Shown: positions 7,655 through 17,023, numbered from the stretch's first letter. The stretch is DNA of 64,000 nt from Parabacteroides sp. ZJ-118 (GCF_011038785.1 NZ_JAAKDT010000005.1:28381-92380), one strand, 5' to 3'. Program-made: numbers and translations. The notes: generated by a model not told the origin, from the sequence alone.

Positions 7655-10090
7655 TCAGAAAGTCTCTTGCTCCGTGCGCGCGATCACGTCCGCTTGCAGA
7701 TCGGCGTTCATATCGTTGAAATAGTCGCTATAGCCTGCCACGCGGACCAGCAGGTCCCGGTAGTCCTCCGGACACTTCTGGGCGGCGTGAAGCGTCTCCG
7801 AATCCACGATATTGAATTGGATATGATGACCTCCCAGGGCGAAGTAGCTACGTATCAGGGAGGCCAGCTTCGACAGGTCTTCCTCCCGTTTCAGCAGGCT
7901 CGGCAGGAAGCGTTGGTTCAGCAGCGTGCCGCCGCTCTTCACCTGATCCAGCTTGCCGAGCGACTTGATCACGGCGGAGGGCCCGTGGGTATCCGCCCCG
8001 TGCGAGGGCGAGGTACCGTCGGAGATCGCGCGCCCGGCCAGGCGGCCGTTCGGGGTGGCTCCCATCACCTTGCCGAAGTAGACGTGGCAAGTGGTGGAGA
8101 GCATATTCAGGTGGAAACACTCCCCTTTCGTGTTCGGCTTGCCCTCGATCGCGTCATACAAATCGTCGAAGACCTTCACGGCGATCTCGTCGGCGTACGG
8201 ATCGTCGTTGCCAAAGAAGGGCGTGCGGTTCAGGATCAGCTGGCGCATCGGCTCATGCCCCTCGAAATTGTCGGCCAGCGCGCCCAGCAGCGCCTCCATC
8301 GTGAAGCTCTTGTCGTCGAAGACATGTTTCCGCAAGGCGGAGAGGCTGTCGGTGACCGTGCCCAATCCGGTACACTGGATATACGTGGTGTTGTAGCGGG
8401 GCCCGCGGTCGTAGTAGTCCCGGCCCTTCGCGATACAATCGTCGATAAACAGGGAGAGGAACGTGGCGGGGGCGTACTTGGCGAACATGCGGTCGATGTA
8501 GTTGCTGACCCGTACCTTCATGTCCACGAAATAACGCACCTGGCGCATGAAGGCCTCGTAAAGCTCCTCGTACGTCCGGAAGCCGCGGGGGTCGCCGGTC
8601 TTCAGGCCGACGGCGCGGCCGCTTACCGGGTCCACGCCGTCGTGCAGCGTCACCTCCAATATCTTCGGCACGTTCAGGTAACCGGTCAGCACGTAGGCCT
8701 CCTTCCCGAAGGCGCCCACCTCGATGCAACCGCTGCAACCGCCCTCGCGGGCGTCGCGCAGCGACTTGCCTTGCCGCATCAACTCCTGCACGTAGACATC
8801 CGGGTTGAATACCGACGGGTAGCCGTGGCCTTGGCGGATCACCCGGCACCCGGCGCGGAGGAACCGCTCCGGCGTACGGGCGCTGACGTGGATGGCGCTG
8901 CCGGGCTGGAGGATGTGCAGCTCCTCGATCGTCTCCAGCATGATATAGGAGACCTCGCTCACGCCATCGCTGCCGTCCGCCCGGATACCGCCGATGTTCA
9001 GGTTCGTGAAATCGTTGTAGGTCCCGCTCTCCTTCGCCGTGATACCCACCTTGGGCGGGGCGGTGTGGTTGTTCACCTTGATGAAGAAGCAAGACATCAG
9101 CTCCTTCGCCTCGTCGCGGGTCAAGGTACCGGCGGCGACCTCCCGCTCGTAGAAGGGGGCCAGGTGCTGGTCGAAATGCCCCGGGTTCATGGCATCCCAG
9201 CCATTCAGCTCCGTGATCGTGCCGAGGTGGACGAACCAGTACATCTGGATCGCCTCCCAATAGGTACGGGGCGCGTGGGCAGGCACCCAGCGGCATACCT
9301 CGGCGATCTTCCTCAGCTCGGCGGCGCGGCGAGGATCTTTCTCGGTGAGAGACATCTCGTCGGCCAGGTCGGCGTGTCGCTCGGCCAGCAGGATGGCGGC
9401 GTCGCAGGAGATCGACATGGCCGTCAGCTCCTCCTGCTTGTCGGTGGCCTCCGGATCGTTCATGAAATCCAGGGCGCCCAGCTCTCCCTCGACGCGTCTC
9501 TTCAGGTCGAGCAGGCCATATTGGTAGACCTTGCCGTCCAGCGCGGTATGCCCGGGGGCGCGTTGCTCCATGAACTCGGTGAACATGCCCACCTCGTAGG
9601 CCTCTTTCCAAGCCTTGGGGACGTGGCCGAAGATGCGCTCGCGCTGCGTACGGCCTTTCCAGTACGGGATCACCTCCCGCTCGTAGGTATCGATATCCGC
9701 CTGGGAGATGGTGTAACGCTGCAGCTCCCGGGTATTCAGGATATGCAGGTCCTCCACGCTATGGCAGGTAAGCTCCGGGAAGGTGGGCACGGCCTTGGGA
9801 CGGGGTCCGCGCTCGCCGACGATCAACTCGTCCTCGCCGATATAGATCGTCTTCCGCTTGCAGATCTCCAGGAAGTTCAGGGCACGCAGGATAGGGATCG
9901 GATACTTCCCGTAATTCTCCCGGTAGAAACGGGTCTCGATCAGGGCCCGCTCGATCGAGAGGGAGGGCTGGGCCTCGAAGCTCCGCCGGCGCAGGCGCTT
10001 GACGCGGTCGTTCATGCCCAGGTTGTTCGCGCCCGTAGAAGGGATCGCCCGATCGTGTACGCACGAGGGCGCATGGCTAGTCGTATTCAT
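7655..10090 (-). CDS. hypD: Glycyl-radical enzyme, probably trans-4-hydroxy-L-proline dehydratase (HypD-like)
   Basis: Oxygen-sensitive glycyl-radical enzyme of 811 aa. The active-site loop GGCSGCIEVGAFGKEAY places the thiyl Cys at about 455 with Glu two residues later (C-x-E). The C-terminal RVAGYSDYF carries the radical glycine at about 786. The C-I/V-E pattern, the following TGYLNVPKILE and ISDGTSPSHGADTHGPSA-type segments resemble, from memory, the clostridial HypD that dehydrates trans-4-hydroxyproline to pyrroline-5-carboxylate. PFL would show a Cys-Cys pair instead. The start is the ATG at 10088-10090, since the longer frame begins with an unlikely hydrophobic stretch. No proC lies next door, so reduction to proline would use a distant gene. 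Substrate is inferred from motif similarity; other dehydratase classes are possible. Confidence 0.8.
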   Translation of the reverse strand: MNTTSHAPSCVHDRAIPSTGANNLGMNDRVKRLRRRSFEAQPSLSIERALIETRFYRENYGKYPIPILRALNFLEICKRKTIYIGEDELIVGERGPRPKAVPTFPELTCHSVEDLHILNTRELQRYTISQADIDTYEREVIPYWKGRTQRERIFGHVPKAWKEAYEVGMFTEFMEQRAPGHTALDGKVYQYGLLDLKRRVEGELGALDFMNDPEATDKQEELTAMSISCDAAILLAERHADLADEMSLTEKDPRRAAELRKIAEVCRWVPAHAPRTYWEAIQMYWFVHLGTITELNGWDAMNPGHFDQHLAPFYEREVAAGTLTRDEAKELMSCFFIKVNNHTAPPKVGITAKESGTYNDFTNLNIGGIRADGSDGVSEVSYIMLETIEELHILQPGSAIHVSARTPERFLRAGCRVIRQGHGYPSVFNPDVYVQELMRQGKSLRDAREGGCSGCIEVGAFGKEAYVLTGYLNVPKILEVTLHDGVDPVSGRAVGLKTGDPRGFRTYEELYEAFMRQVRYFVDMKVRVSNYIDRMFAKYAPATFLSLFIDDCIAKGRDYYDRGPRYNTTYIQCTGLGTVTDSLSALRKHVFDDKSFTMEALLGALADNFEGHEPMRQLILNRTPFFGNDDPYADEIAVKVFDDLYDAIEGKPNTKGECFHLNMLSTTCHVYFGKVMGATPNGRLAGRAISDGTSPSHGADTHGPSAVIKSLGKLDQVKSGGTLLNQRFLPSLLKREEDLSKLASLIRSYFALGGHHIQFNIVDSETLHAAQKCPEDYRDLLVRVAGYSDYFNDMNADLQADVIARTEQETF

Positions 10091-10187
10091 AATAACTTGT
10101 TCTTTTAAAAGGATAACGTAATACATATAGAATGTGTACACACCGCCGTGCGACACATAACGCTTGTTCGTCTTTGAAGCGCGATGG

Positions 10188-10195
10188 CAAAAGTA
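10188..10195 (-). promoter_or_regulatory. -7 box (TACTTTTG) for the glycyl-radical pair
   Basis: The minus strand reads TACTTTTG about 98 bases before the ATG at 10090. This implies a leader of about 90 nt. No clear structure is visible in that leader. Confidence 0.6.
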
Positions 10196-10300
10196 AGGGA
10201 ATTTATCGACCGATGAACCTCCGGAAGGGAAATAATTTCAACGAATTTAGGGCTCCGATACCCTCCCGCGCTTTCGCGGCCTCATGTAAACCGCGTCCCG

Positions 10301-10570
10301 GTCATCCGATGGACAGCCCCGAAACGGCGAAAAATCGCCCGGTCATCCGATGGACAGCCCCGAAACGGCGAAAAATCGCCCGGCCATCCGATGGACAGCC
10401 CCAAAACGGCGAAAAACCGCCCGGTCATCCGATGGACAGCCCCAAAACGGCGAAAAACCGCCCGGTCATCCGATGAACAGCCCCAAAACGGCGAAAAACC
10501 GCCCGGTCATCCGATGGACAGCCCCAAAACGGCGAAAAACCGCCCGGCCATCCGATGGACAGCCCCAAAA
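10301..10570. repeat. 41-bp tandem repeat array, six full copies plus a partial one
   Basis: Units start at 10301, 10342, 10383, 10424, 10465 and 10506, with a 24-base partial at 10547. Each begins G[TC]CATCCGATGGACAG and ends with an inverted repeat. In the first two copies this is GGCGA-AAAA-TCGCC; in later copies GGCG-AAAAAC-CGCC, so the stem survives substitution. Copies differ by a few bases. Because 41 is not a multiple of three, all frames stay open and produce spurious Pro/Arg-rich readings. The array lies in the 500-base gap between the divergent hypD-like and 10699 genes. Confidence 0.93.
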
Positions 10571-10628
10571 TAGCCCGACGCGAAAATATATTTCGGGAAA
10601 TAACCATGGATATTCCACTAAAAAGCCT

Positions 10629-10636
10629 TATATTCG
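10629..10636 (+). promoter_or_regulatory. Near-consensus -7 box (TATATTCG) before the 10699 gene
   Basis: One mismatch to TAnnTTTG. It lies about 60 bases before the ATG and just past the 41-bp array, between an AACCATG/CATGGTT inverted pair. A tentative call. Confidence 0.35.
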
Positions 10637-10698
10637 CATGGTTTTAAAATCGCTATTCACTCACTTTAATATTTACCTATAAAAACAAACAAAGAGAC

Positions 10699-11499
10699 AT
10701 GGCAGAGATAAAAGTTTACAACACGGCTGTCGCCCGTCAAGAAGAATCCTTCGGCTTCCACAAGCTGGCCGTAGCGGAGATGAGTAAATGTACGGACGAG
10801 AAGTTCGTCCCCGCGTACCAAGCCTACGAGACCGCCTACGAGGCGTTCGACGAGGCGCTGAAGCAGAGCGGCGGCGAGCACGTCCTCAGCAAGCCCATCG
10901 AGGCGCAAGACGATATCTGCGACAAGCTTTACCGGGGATTGAACAGTCAAGTCGCCACCATGGAGACCTTCTACGACCCCGACATCGCCGAGGTGGCCCG
11001 CGAGGCGCGCGTCATCCTCAAGAAATACGGCAACCCCACCGGCCTTCCCTACCTGGAGGAGGCGGGCGTGTTGCACAACCTGATACAGGAGCTGGAGGCG
11101 TTCGACGGTGTATCGGACTCGGGATCGCCCGATGAGCTCTCCCTCCTCTCCACGGACGTGAAGAGGATCGCGTCGAACCGCCTCGCCGCCCTCCATATCG
11201 ACGGCTGGGTAAGCCAATTGAAGGCCGAGACGGCTCGCTTCCTGGAGCTGTTCGCCGAGCGGAACACGCAGAAATCCAGCGTAGTGACCGGCGCGACCAA
11301 GGCCGCCCGCAAGGCGACCGACGAGGCGTACCGATCCGCGGCGAAACGCCTCAACGCCCTTGCCGAGGTGAACGGCGACGCGGACTACATCCACGTGATC
11401 AACGCCCTCAACGTCCTCATCGACCGCCAGAACGCGATCATCAAGGCACGCGCCACGAGGAACGCGAACAAGCGGAAGGAGGAGGAAGAAGAGGGATAG
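10699..11499 (+). CDS. Helical protein of unknown function (DUF6261-like, Bacteroidota)
   Basis: 266 residues with no signal peptide, membrane helix or catalytic motif that I can see. The sequence looks entirely alpha-helical: long Ala/Glu/Lys-rich amphipathic segments, a conserved-looking opening MAEIKVYNTAVARQEESFGF, and a highly charged end (KRKEEEEEG). It resembles, from memory, the DUF6261 family found in several copies per Bacteroides and Parabacteroides genome. I cannot confirm that. The gene stands alone, between a 41-bp tandem array upstream and a very strong hairpin terminator downstream. Its GC-rich codon use matches the neighbouring hypD region. Function unknown. Confidence 0.75.
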   Translation: MAEIKVYNTAVARQEESFGFHKLAVAEMSKCTDEKFVPAYQAYETAYEAFDEALKQSGGEHVLSKPIEAQDDICDKLYRGLNSQVATMETFYDPDIAEVAREARVILKKYGNPTGLPYLEEAGVLHNLIQELEAFDGVSDSGSPDELSLLSTDVKRIASNRLAALHIDGWVSQLKAETARFLELFAERNTQKSSVVTGATKAARKATDEAYRSAAKRLNALAEVNGDADYIHVINALNVLIDRQNAIIKARATRNANKRKEEEEEG

Positions 11500-11530
11500 A
11501 TTTTTTTTCTTGTCATACATTTTGAGGATT

Positions 11531-11562
11531 GAGGGGAGGCTGTCGTGCGACACCCTCCCCTC
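11531..11562. terminator. Strong two-step hairpin terminator between convergent genes
   Basis: GAGGGGAGG pairs with CCTCCCCTC and, inside it, TGTCG pairs with CGACA around a TG loop. That makes 14 bp of nearly continuous stem, followed by TTATTT. It separates the 10699 gene from convergent xylE. Confidence 0.8.
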
Positions 11563-11647
11563 TTATTTCGCCCCCCGGCTGTGTCCATCCACCCCCCGGG
11601 GGAGAGTCTTCTCCGCGCGAAGATCCTAACGATACGATTCCCCCATA

Positions 11648-13195
11648 TTACCTCCGCCAAAAGTCTTCCATCTCCTCCAGCGTCCTCCCTTTCGTCTCGG
11701 GGACGAACCTCCAGATGAACAACGCCGCCAACAGGCCCATCACGCCATAGATCCAATAGGCCATACCGTGATTGAACGTATCGGTCAGGTATTGATTCTT
11801 ATCCAGCATCGGGAATGTCCATGACACCAGGAAGTTGGCGATCCATTGCGCCGCCACGGCGATACTCATCACCGTGGAGCGGATCGAGTTCGGGAAGATC
11901 TCGGCCAGCAACACCCAGCAAACCGGGCCCCACGACATCGCGAACCCCGCCGTATAGACCAGCATGCAGGCCAACGATCCCATACCCACCGAATGGGTAT
12001 AGAACGTAGTGCCCAGGACCAGCATGGATACCGCCATGACAAGCGCCCCGATCATCATCAACGGGCGGCGTCCGAACTTATCCACCGTGAAGATGGCCAA
12101 TACGGTAAACGACAGGTTCACCGCCCCTACCACGATCTGCTGCAGAAGGGCGGCGTCCGTAGCCGCTCCCATCGTCTTGAAGATCTCCGGGGCATAGTAA
12201 AGCACCACGTTGATCCCCACGAATTGCTGGAAACCGGAGAGCAACACGCCCACCAGGATGATCAGCGCGCCAAACGACCGGATCGGGAACAGCAAGGCGA
12301 CGCAGAAGCTGGCCAACAAGGCGATCTCCAGCGCGCTCGTGTTGCCGGCCCACGACAACAACCCGTAGCCCGCCAGGAACAACGCCAGCCAAGTCCCTAT
12401 GAACCGGAAGTAGGGCTTCATCGACGGAGCCTTCTCCTTGAAACTATCCCGTATGTCCTCCAGCTCGCGGCCGGCGGACGCCGGGTCCATCAGATGGCTC
12501 AAGACCGCCAACGCCCTCTCCGTACGCCCGCGCATCACGAGGTAACGAGGCGTCTCGGGCACGAACATCAAGAACGAGAGGAACAACAGCGCCGGAATGA
12601 TCTCGGAGGCGAACATCCAGCGCCAGCCCGTGGCGTGCAGCCAGGCGGCGTCTCCCTGGAGGGCGATCGTGTAATTCACGAAATAGACCACCAGCATACC
12701 GAAGATAATGGCGAACTGGTTCCATGCCACCAGGTTCCCCCGGCGATCGGCCGGAGCCACCTCGGCGATATACATCGGCGATACCATGGAGGCCAGCCCC
12801 ACGCCGACCCCGCCCAAGATGCGATAGGCCACGAACGCGTACATGAATGTATGGTCCCCGCTCCCGGGCCTGCCGACAAACAACTCCGGCCAGGCCGAGC
12901 CGACGGCGGAAAGCAGGAAAAGGACCGCGGCCAGGATCAGCGTCGGCTTCCTGCCATAACGCTGGCTGATCCACCCGGCGAACGAGGCGCCGAGGATACA
13001 TCCGATCAACGCGCTACTCACCACGAACCCCTCCAAGGCGTTCGCCTGATCCAACGGAAGCCCTTGCGGCTCGATGAAAAACGCGCGCAAGGACTCCACC
13101 GTGCCGGAGATCACCGCCGTGTCATACCCGAACAACAAGCCGCCCAGGGTGGCGACCAGGGTAAGAGCGAAAATATACGTGTTGTTATTTCTCAT
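11648..13195 (-). CDS. xylE: D-xylose:H+ symporter (XylE, MFS sugar porter)
   Basis: Imports xylose across the inner membrane with a proton. There are twelve hydrophobic helices and 515 aa. Sugar-porter signatures appear in order: GYDTAVISG in helix 1, GRKP after helix 2, YIAEVAPADRRG after helix 4, PETPRYLV after helix 6, GVLLSGFQQFVGINVVLYY in helix 7 and PETKGRTLEEME at the end. The QQ-x-x-G-I-N helix-7 motif fits pentose/hexose binding as in E. coli XylE. It is the last gene of the operon, three bases after the xylA stop. The arrangement regulator-xylB-xylA-xylE is the one known from Bacteroides. Confidence 0.94.
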   Translation of the reverse strand: MRNNNTYIFALTLVATLGGLLFGYDTAVISGTVESLRAFFIEPQGLPLDQANALEGFVVSSALIGCILGASFAGWISQRYGRKPTLILAAVLFLLSAVGSAWPELFVGRPGSGDHTFMYAFVAYRILGGVGVGLASMVSPMYIAEVAPADRRGNLVAWNQFAIIFGMLVVYFVNYTIALQGDAAWLHATGWRWMFASEIIPALLFLSFLMFVPETPRYLVMRGRTERALAVLSHLMDPASAGRELEDIRDSFKEKAPSMKPYFRFIGTWLALFLAGYGLLSWAGNTSALEIALLASFCVALLFPIRSFGALIILVGVLLSGFQQFVGINVVLYYAPEIFKTMGAATDAALLQQIVVGAVNLSFTVLAIFTVDKFGRRPLMMIGALVMAVSMLVLGTTFYTHSVGMGSLACMLVYTAGFAMSWGPVCWVLLAEIFPNSIRSTVMSIAVAAQWIANFLVSWTFPMLDKNQYLTDTFNHGMAYWIYGVMGLLAALFIWRFVPETKGRTLEEMEDFWRR

Positions 13196-13198
13196 GAA

Positions 13199-14530
13199 TC
13201 ACCGAATCGACTGGTTGACGATCATCTCGTAAAGTTCCTGCTTGCCGCTGATCTGTTTCGGCTCGCCGTCACGCAAGGCGATCGTACGAAGATCCTCCAG
13301 CGTCAGCTTGCCATCCTCGAACGCCTTACCCTCGCCGGCGTCGAAACTGGCGTAACGCTCGGCACGCATCTTGCGGTAGTCTGAGTGCTCAAGGATATCG
13401 GCGGCGATCATCAAGGCACGGGCGAAAGCGTCCATACCACCGATATGAGCGATGAAGATATCCTCCAGGTCCGTGGAATTACGGCGGGTCTTGGCGTCGA
13501 AGTTCGTACCGCCGGTAGTCAGGCCGCCTCCCTCGAGGATCACCAGCCAAGCCTGCGCCAGCTCATAGATATCCATCGGGAATTGGTCCGTATCCCAACC
13601 ATTCTGGTAATCGCCGCGGTTCGCGTCGATACTGCACAACATGCCGGCATCGGCGGCGGCTTGCAACTCATGCTCGAAGGTATGCCCGGCCAAGGTCGCG
13701 TGGTTCACCTCGATATTCAGGGCGAAATCCTTGTCCAAGCCATAATGGCGGAGGAAGCCGATCACGGTCTCCGAATCCACGTCATATTGGTGTTTCGTCG
13801 GCTCCATCGGTTTCGGCTCGATCAGGAACGTACCCTTGAAACCGTTCTTACGGCCATAATCGCGGGCCATCGTCAGCATCATGGCCAAATGCTCCTTCTC
13901 CCGTTTCATGTTCGTGTTCAACAGGCTCATATAGCCCTCGCGGCCGCCCCAGAACACATAGTTCTCACCCCCCAGGGCGATGCAGGCGTCGATAGCGTTC
14001 TTGATCTGCGTGCCGGCGCATGCCACGGCCGGGAAGTAAGGGTTCGTAGCGGCGCCGTTCATATAACGCTTATGCCCGAACACGTTCGCGGTAGACCATA
14101 GCAGCTTCTTCCCGGTAGCGGCTTGGTGCTCCTTGGCGTGCTCCACCATCGTCTGCAGGCGTTTCTCGAACTCGCCCAGCGTAGGAGCCTCGTCAACCAC
14201 GTCCACGTCGTGGAAGCAGTAGTAAGGAATATCGCATTTGGTCATGAACTCGAAAGCGGCGTCCATCTTGTACTTCGCGCGGGTGATGGCGTCCGTACGC
14301 TCATTCCAAGGGAATGATTTTGTTCCGCCACCAAACTGATCCCCCCCCTCGGCACACAAGGTATGCCAATAGGCCATAGCGAAGCGTAGATGATCCTTCA
14401 GCGTCTTACCCATCACTACCTTATCCGCGTCATAATAGTGAAATGCCAACGGATTTTTTGACTCGCGTCCCTCAAACTGAATCGATCCGATTCCCGGGAA
14501 AAACTCTTTCTCTCCTTTAAAGTAACTCAT
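13199..14530 (-). CDS. xylA: Xylose isomerase
   Basis: Converts D-xylose to D-xylulose in the cytoplasm using two divalent metals. The 443-aa protein is of the longer class II type. The catalytic His is in [12 protein letters not shown] (about residues 103-114), the signature [10 protein letters not shown] comes at mid-protein, and the metal ligands lie in [16 protein letters not shown] and [12 protein letters not shown]. The sequence LLSTANVFG-type and [15 protein letters not shown] segments are also typical. It lies between xylB (37 bases upstream) and xylE (3 bases downstream). This close packing implies one mRNA. Confidence 0.97.
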   Translation of the reverse strand: MSYFKGEKEFFPGIGSIQFEGRESKNPLAFHYYDADKVVMGKTLKDHLRFAMAYWHTLCAEGGDQFGGGTKSFPWNERTDAITRAKYKMDAAFEFMTKCDIPYYCFHDVDVVDEAPTLGEFEKRLQTMVEHAKEHQAATGKKLLWSTANVFGHKRYMNGAATNPYFPAVACAGTQIKNAIDACIALGGENYVFWGGREGYMSLLNTNMKREKEHLAMMLTMARDYGRKNGFKGTFLIEPKPMEPTKHQYDVDSETVIGFLRHYGLDKDFALNIEVNHATLAGHTFEHELQAAADAGMLCSIDANRGDYQNGWDTDQFPMDIYELAQAWLVILEGGGLTTGGTNFDAKTRRNSTDLEDIFIAHIGGMDAFARALMIAADILEHSDYRKMRAERYASFDAGEGKAFEDGKLTLEDLRTIALRDGEPKQISGKQELYEMIVNQSIR

Positions 14531-14567
14531 AATGATATATATATTAAAAATGTAACCAACTCAGCCG

Positions 14568-16052
14568 TTAAATGGACCGTTCCAATCGCTCTTTCCACGT
14601 CTCGAACGCCCCGCAATACGCGTTCGCCTTGAGGCCGTCCGGCTCGATCACGTTAATCTTCTTCAAGGAGGCGAACGCCTCCTCCGCGTTCTTGTAGATG
14701 CCGGCGCCTATACCGGCGCCCTTGGCCGCTCCTACCGCGCCGTTCGTATCATACAGCTCGATCACCGTACCCGTCACGCCCGCCAAAGCGTCCCGGAAGA
14801 TCGGGCTTAGGAACAGGTTCGCGTTCCCCGCGCGGATCACCTGAATATCGATCCCCATCTCATTCATGATGTCCATGCCGTACTTGAAGGCAAACACGAT
14901 ACCCTCTTGCGCCGCCCTGGCCATGTGCGCCTGGGAATGTATGTTGAAGTTCAATCCATGCACCGAGCAATCGACCTGCCTATTCTGCAACATACGCTCC
15001 GCCCCGTTTCCGAACGGCAAGATCGAAAGGCCGTCGCAGCCGATGGGGACCGTGGCCGCCAAATCATTCAACGCGTCGTAGCTGATGCCTTCCGGCGCGA
15101 TATTCCGCTTGATCCAAGAATTGAGGATACCGACCCCGTTGATGCACAACAAAACGCCCAAACGGGTCTGCTCCGTCGTATGGTTGACGTGGGCGAACGT
15201 GTTCACACGGGAAAGCGTATCGTAATTCACCTTGCCGTTCACGCCGTACACGACTCCGGAAGTCCCTCCGGTAGCCGCTATCTCGCCCGGGTTCAATACA
15301 TTCAATGATAAAGCGTTATTCGGTTGGTCGCCCGCGCGATAGGTGACCGGCGTACCCTTCTTCAATCCCAGCTCGGCCGCGACGGAGGCGGTAACCTCGC
15401 CCTGCAAACCGAACGTCGGACGGATGTCGGCGATCAGCTCCTTGCTGAATCCATAATAATTCAGCAAATCCTCCGATAAGGCGTTCTGCTTGAAGTCCCA
15501 GAAAATCCCCTCCGACAGACCGGAAACCGTAGTCGCGATGTCTCCCGTCAGGCGCATCGCCACGAAATCTCCCGGCAACATGATCTTATGGATACGGTCG
15601 TAAATATCCGGCTCGTACTCCTTGATCCAAGCCAGCTTGGAAGCGGTAAAATTACCCGGCGAGTTCAGCAGGTGGGAGAGGCACCGCTTCTCGCCTATAT
15701 TCTTAAACGCGCGCTCGCCGTAAGAAACGGCGCGGCTATCACACCAGATAATCGACGGACGAAGCACCTCCATCTTCTTGTCCACCACCACCAAGCCGTG
15801 CATCTGGTACGAGATGCCGATCGCCTTGATCTCCTCGCCTCTCACCTTCGCCTTGCTCATGGCGCCTTTCATGGCGATCTTCACGTACGACCACCAATCC
15901 TCCGGATCTTGCTCCGCCCACCCCGGGCGCGACGCCTGGATCGGGGCCTCTTCTTTGGGATAAAAATCCGCACCTATTGTTAACCCGGTCTCCTCATCGA
16001 CAATAGAGACCTTGATGGAAGAACTTCCAATGTCACATCCTAACAGACACAT
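14568..16052 (-). CDS. xylB: Xylulokinase
   Basis: Phosphorylates D-xylulose to xylulose 5-phosphate, feeding the pentose phosphate pathway. It belongs to the FGGY carbohydrate kinases and has 494 aa. The N-terminal phosphate-1 motif is LLGCDIGSSSIKVSIVD, the catalytic Asp region is YRAGDQPNNALSLNVL with the GD pair, and the C-terminal adenosine motif is GAVGAAKGAGIGAG. It starts 12 bases after the regulator gene ends on the same strand. No unusual features are seen. Confidence 0.95.
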   Translation of the reverse strand: MCLLGCDIGSSSIKVSIVDEETGLTIGADFYPKEEAPIQASRPGWAEQDPEDWWSYVKIAMKGAMSKAKVRGEEIKAIGISYQMHGLVVVDKKMEVLRPSIIWCDSRAVSYGERAFKNIGEKRCLSHLLNSPGNFTASKLAWIKEYEPDIYDRIHKIMLPGDFVAMRLTGDIATTVSGLSEGIFWDFKQNALSEDLLNYYGFSKELIADIRPTFGLQGEVTASVAAELGLKKGTPVTYRAGDQPNNALSLNVLNPGEIAATGGTSGVVYGVNGKVNYDTLSRVNTFAHVNHTTEQTRLGVLLCINGVGILNSWIKRNIAPEGISYDALNDLAATVPIGCDGLSILPFGNGAERMLQNRQVDCSVHGLNFNIHSQAHMARAAQEGIVFAFKYGMDIMNEMGIDIQVIRAGNANLFLSPIFRDALAGVTGTVIELYDTNGAVGAAKGAGIGAGIYKNAEEAFASLKKINVIEPDGLKANAYCGAFETWKERLERSI

Positions 16053-16064
16053 AATCGTATGGTT

Positions 16065-16805
16065 TTATAACTTATTAAACTTCGAACGTTGCTGATTGTA
16101 CTTCACCTTATCGAACCGGTAATACCGCGCGGCGCGATGGGCGACCCCGTCTTGCCTATCGTCCGTGGGCACCACGTAGTTCAAGGAATTCATCTTCTTA
16201 TGGAAATTGCGCACGTCCATCTCGCGGTTATAGATCACCTCGTACGTGCGCCTAAGCTGGAACGCCGTGAACTTCATCGGCATATAGTCGAAAATGATGG
16301 CGGGTTCCTTCTCCACCCAATTACGGATCTCTTGTATGGCGGCCTCGATGATCTCTTTATGGTCGAATGGCAAACGGGGAAGCTCGTTGATCGGGCACCA
16401 GCGGATCGAGTCGGATTTATCGGCCGGACAGCTCTTCCTGGCGTTCTTGCACAAGGCGAGATAAGCGACCGTGATCAAGCGCCCGATCTTCACCTTGGAG
16501 GTCGCCTCCAACCACATCACGTCCAGCCGGTTCGAGGTACGGGCGGGGGAACCGAAGCAACGGAATTGTTTCAATTGGACGCGCTTCAATCCGGTCGAGT
16601 CGTTCAGTATCCGATAGGCGGCGTCATCCAGATCCTCGTTCTCATAGATCAGGCTGCCGGGTAATTTATAGCCGATCAACTCGCCCCCCTCGCTTTTCCG
16701 CTCCGCCAGCAGCACGGTGAGCTTGTCATCATTGATGCCGAGCAGAACGCAGTCTACGGAAACATACGGGGAAAGCATCTCTCTATTCTCGTTTTGTGTA
16801 TCCAT
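16065..16805 (-). CDS. NUDIX-type transcriptional regulator of the xylose operon
   Basis: 246-aa DNA-binding regulator with an N-terminal NUDIX fold and a C-terminal winged helix, the NrtR/AraR architecture used by Bacteroides for arabinose and xylose control. The NUDIX box (about residues 47-72, GYKLPGSLIYENEDLDDA) lacks the canonical REXXEE residues (RILNDS here). So it should bind a sugar or sugar phosphate rather than hydrolyse a nucleotide. The C-terminal FTAFQLRRTYEVIYNREMDV region is the expected helix-turn-helix. It is the first gene of its own operon, which implies autoregulation. The ligand is not visible from the sequence. Confidence 0.88.
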   Translation of the reverse strand: MDTQNENREMLSPYVSVDCVLLGINDDKLTVLLAERKSEGGELIGYKLPGSLIYENEDLDDAAYRILNDSTGLKRVQLKQFRCFGSPARTSNRLDVMWLEATSKVKIGRLITVAYLALCKNARKSCPADKSDSIRWCPINELPRLPFDHKEIIEAAIQEIRNWVEKEPAIIFDYMPMKFTAFQLRRTYEVIYNREMDVRNFHKKMNSLNYVVPTDDRQDGVAHRAARYYRFDKVKYNQQRSKFNKL

Positions 16806-16827
16806 GATATCGGTAATCAGATTTGCG

Positions 16828-16835
16828 CGAATATA
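16828..16835 (-). promoter_or_regulatory. Near-consensus -7 box (TATATTCG) for the xylose operon
   Basis: One mismatch to TAnnTTTG, 22 bases before the regulator ATG. A perfect tandem ATCGTAC-ATCGTAC lies upstream at 16912-16925 and may be the regulator's operator. Both are inferences from position. Confidence 0.45.
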
Positions 16836-17015
16836 AGTGTTTTTCTTAATAAAGCTATCATAAAAGAGTTTTTTTACACCTCCTAATCGATTATTCTTCT
16901 GATATTTCAGTATCGTACATCGTACAATATGCTATACAACACATAATGTAAGCGAAACAATTAGTATGAGAACAAATAATGAAGGCGCTTTCACAGACCT
17001 CTAACTTTTATTTCC

Positions 17016-17023
17016 TACCTTTG
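17016..17023 (+). promoter_or_regulatory. -7 box (TACCTTTG) for the potassium uptake pair
   Basis: A perfect TAnnTTTG, 22 bases before the trkH-like ATG at 17046. It faces away from the xylose promoter across a gap of 240 bases. Confidence 0.7.

Noticed and set aside
7655..10090. Pyruvate formate-lyase
   Set aside because: The active-site loop has C-x-E rather than the Cys-Cys pair of PFL, and the activase has two extra ferredoxin motifs.
6905..10108. A 1067-residue open frame on the plus strand
   Set aside because: It is antisense to the activase and HypD-like genes, both clearly real. The frame stays open because the region is GC-rich. Its translation is rich in His, Arg and Gly with no motif.
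10301..10570. Possible CRISPR array
   Set aside because: Units abut directly with no variable spacers and there are no cas genes next to it.
10132..10682. Overlapping Pro/Arg-rich open frames in the 41-bp array
   Set aside because: A repeat of 41 bases keeps all frames open. There is no ribosome site or non-repeat coding sequence around them.
11846..13384. A 512-residue plus-strand open frame
   Set aside because: Antisense to xylE and the end of xylA, both certain. Composition is typical of a shadow frame.
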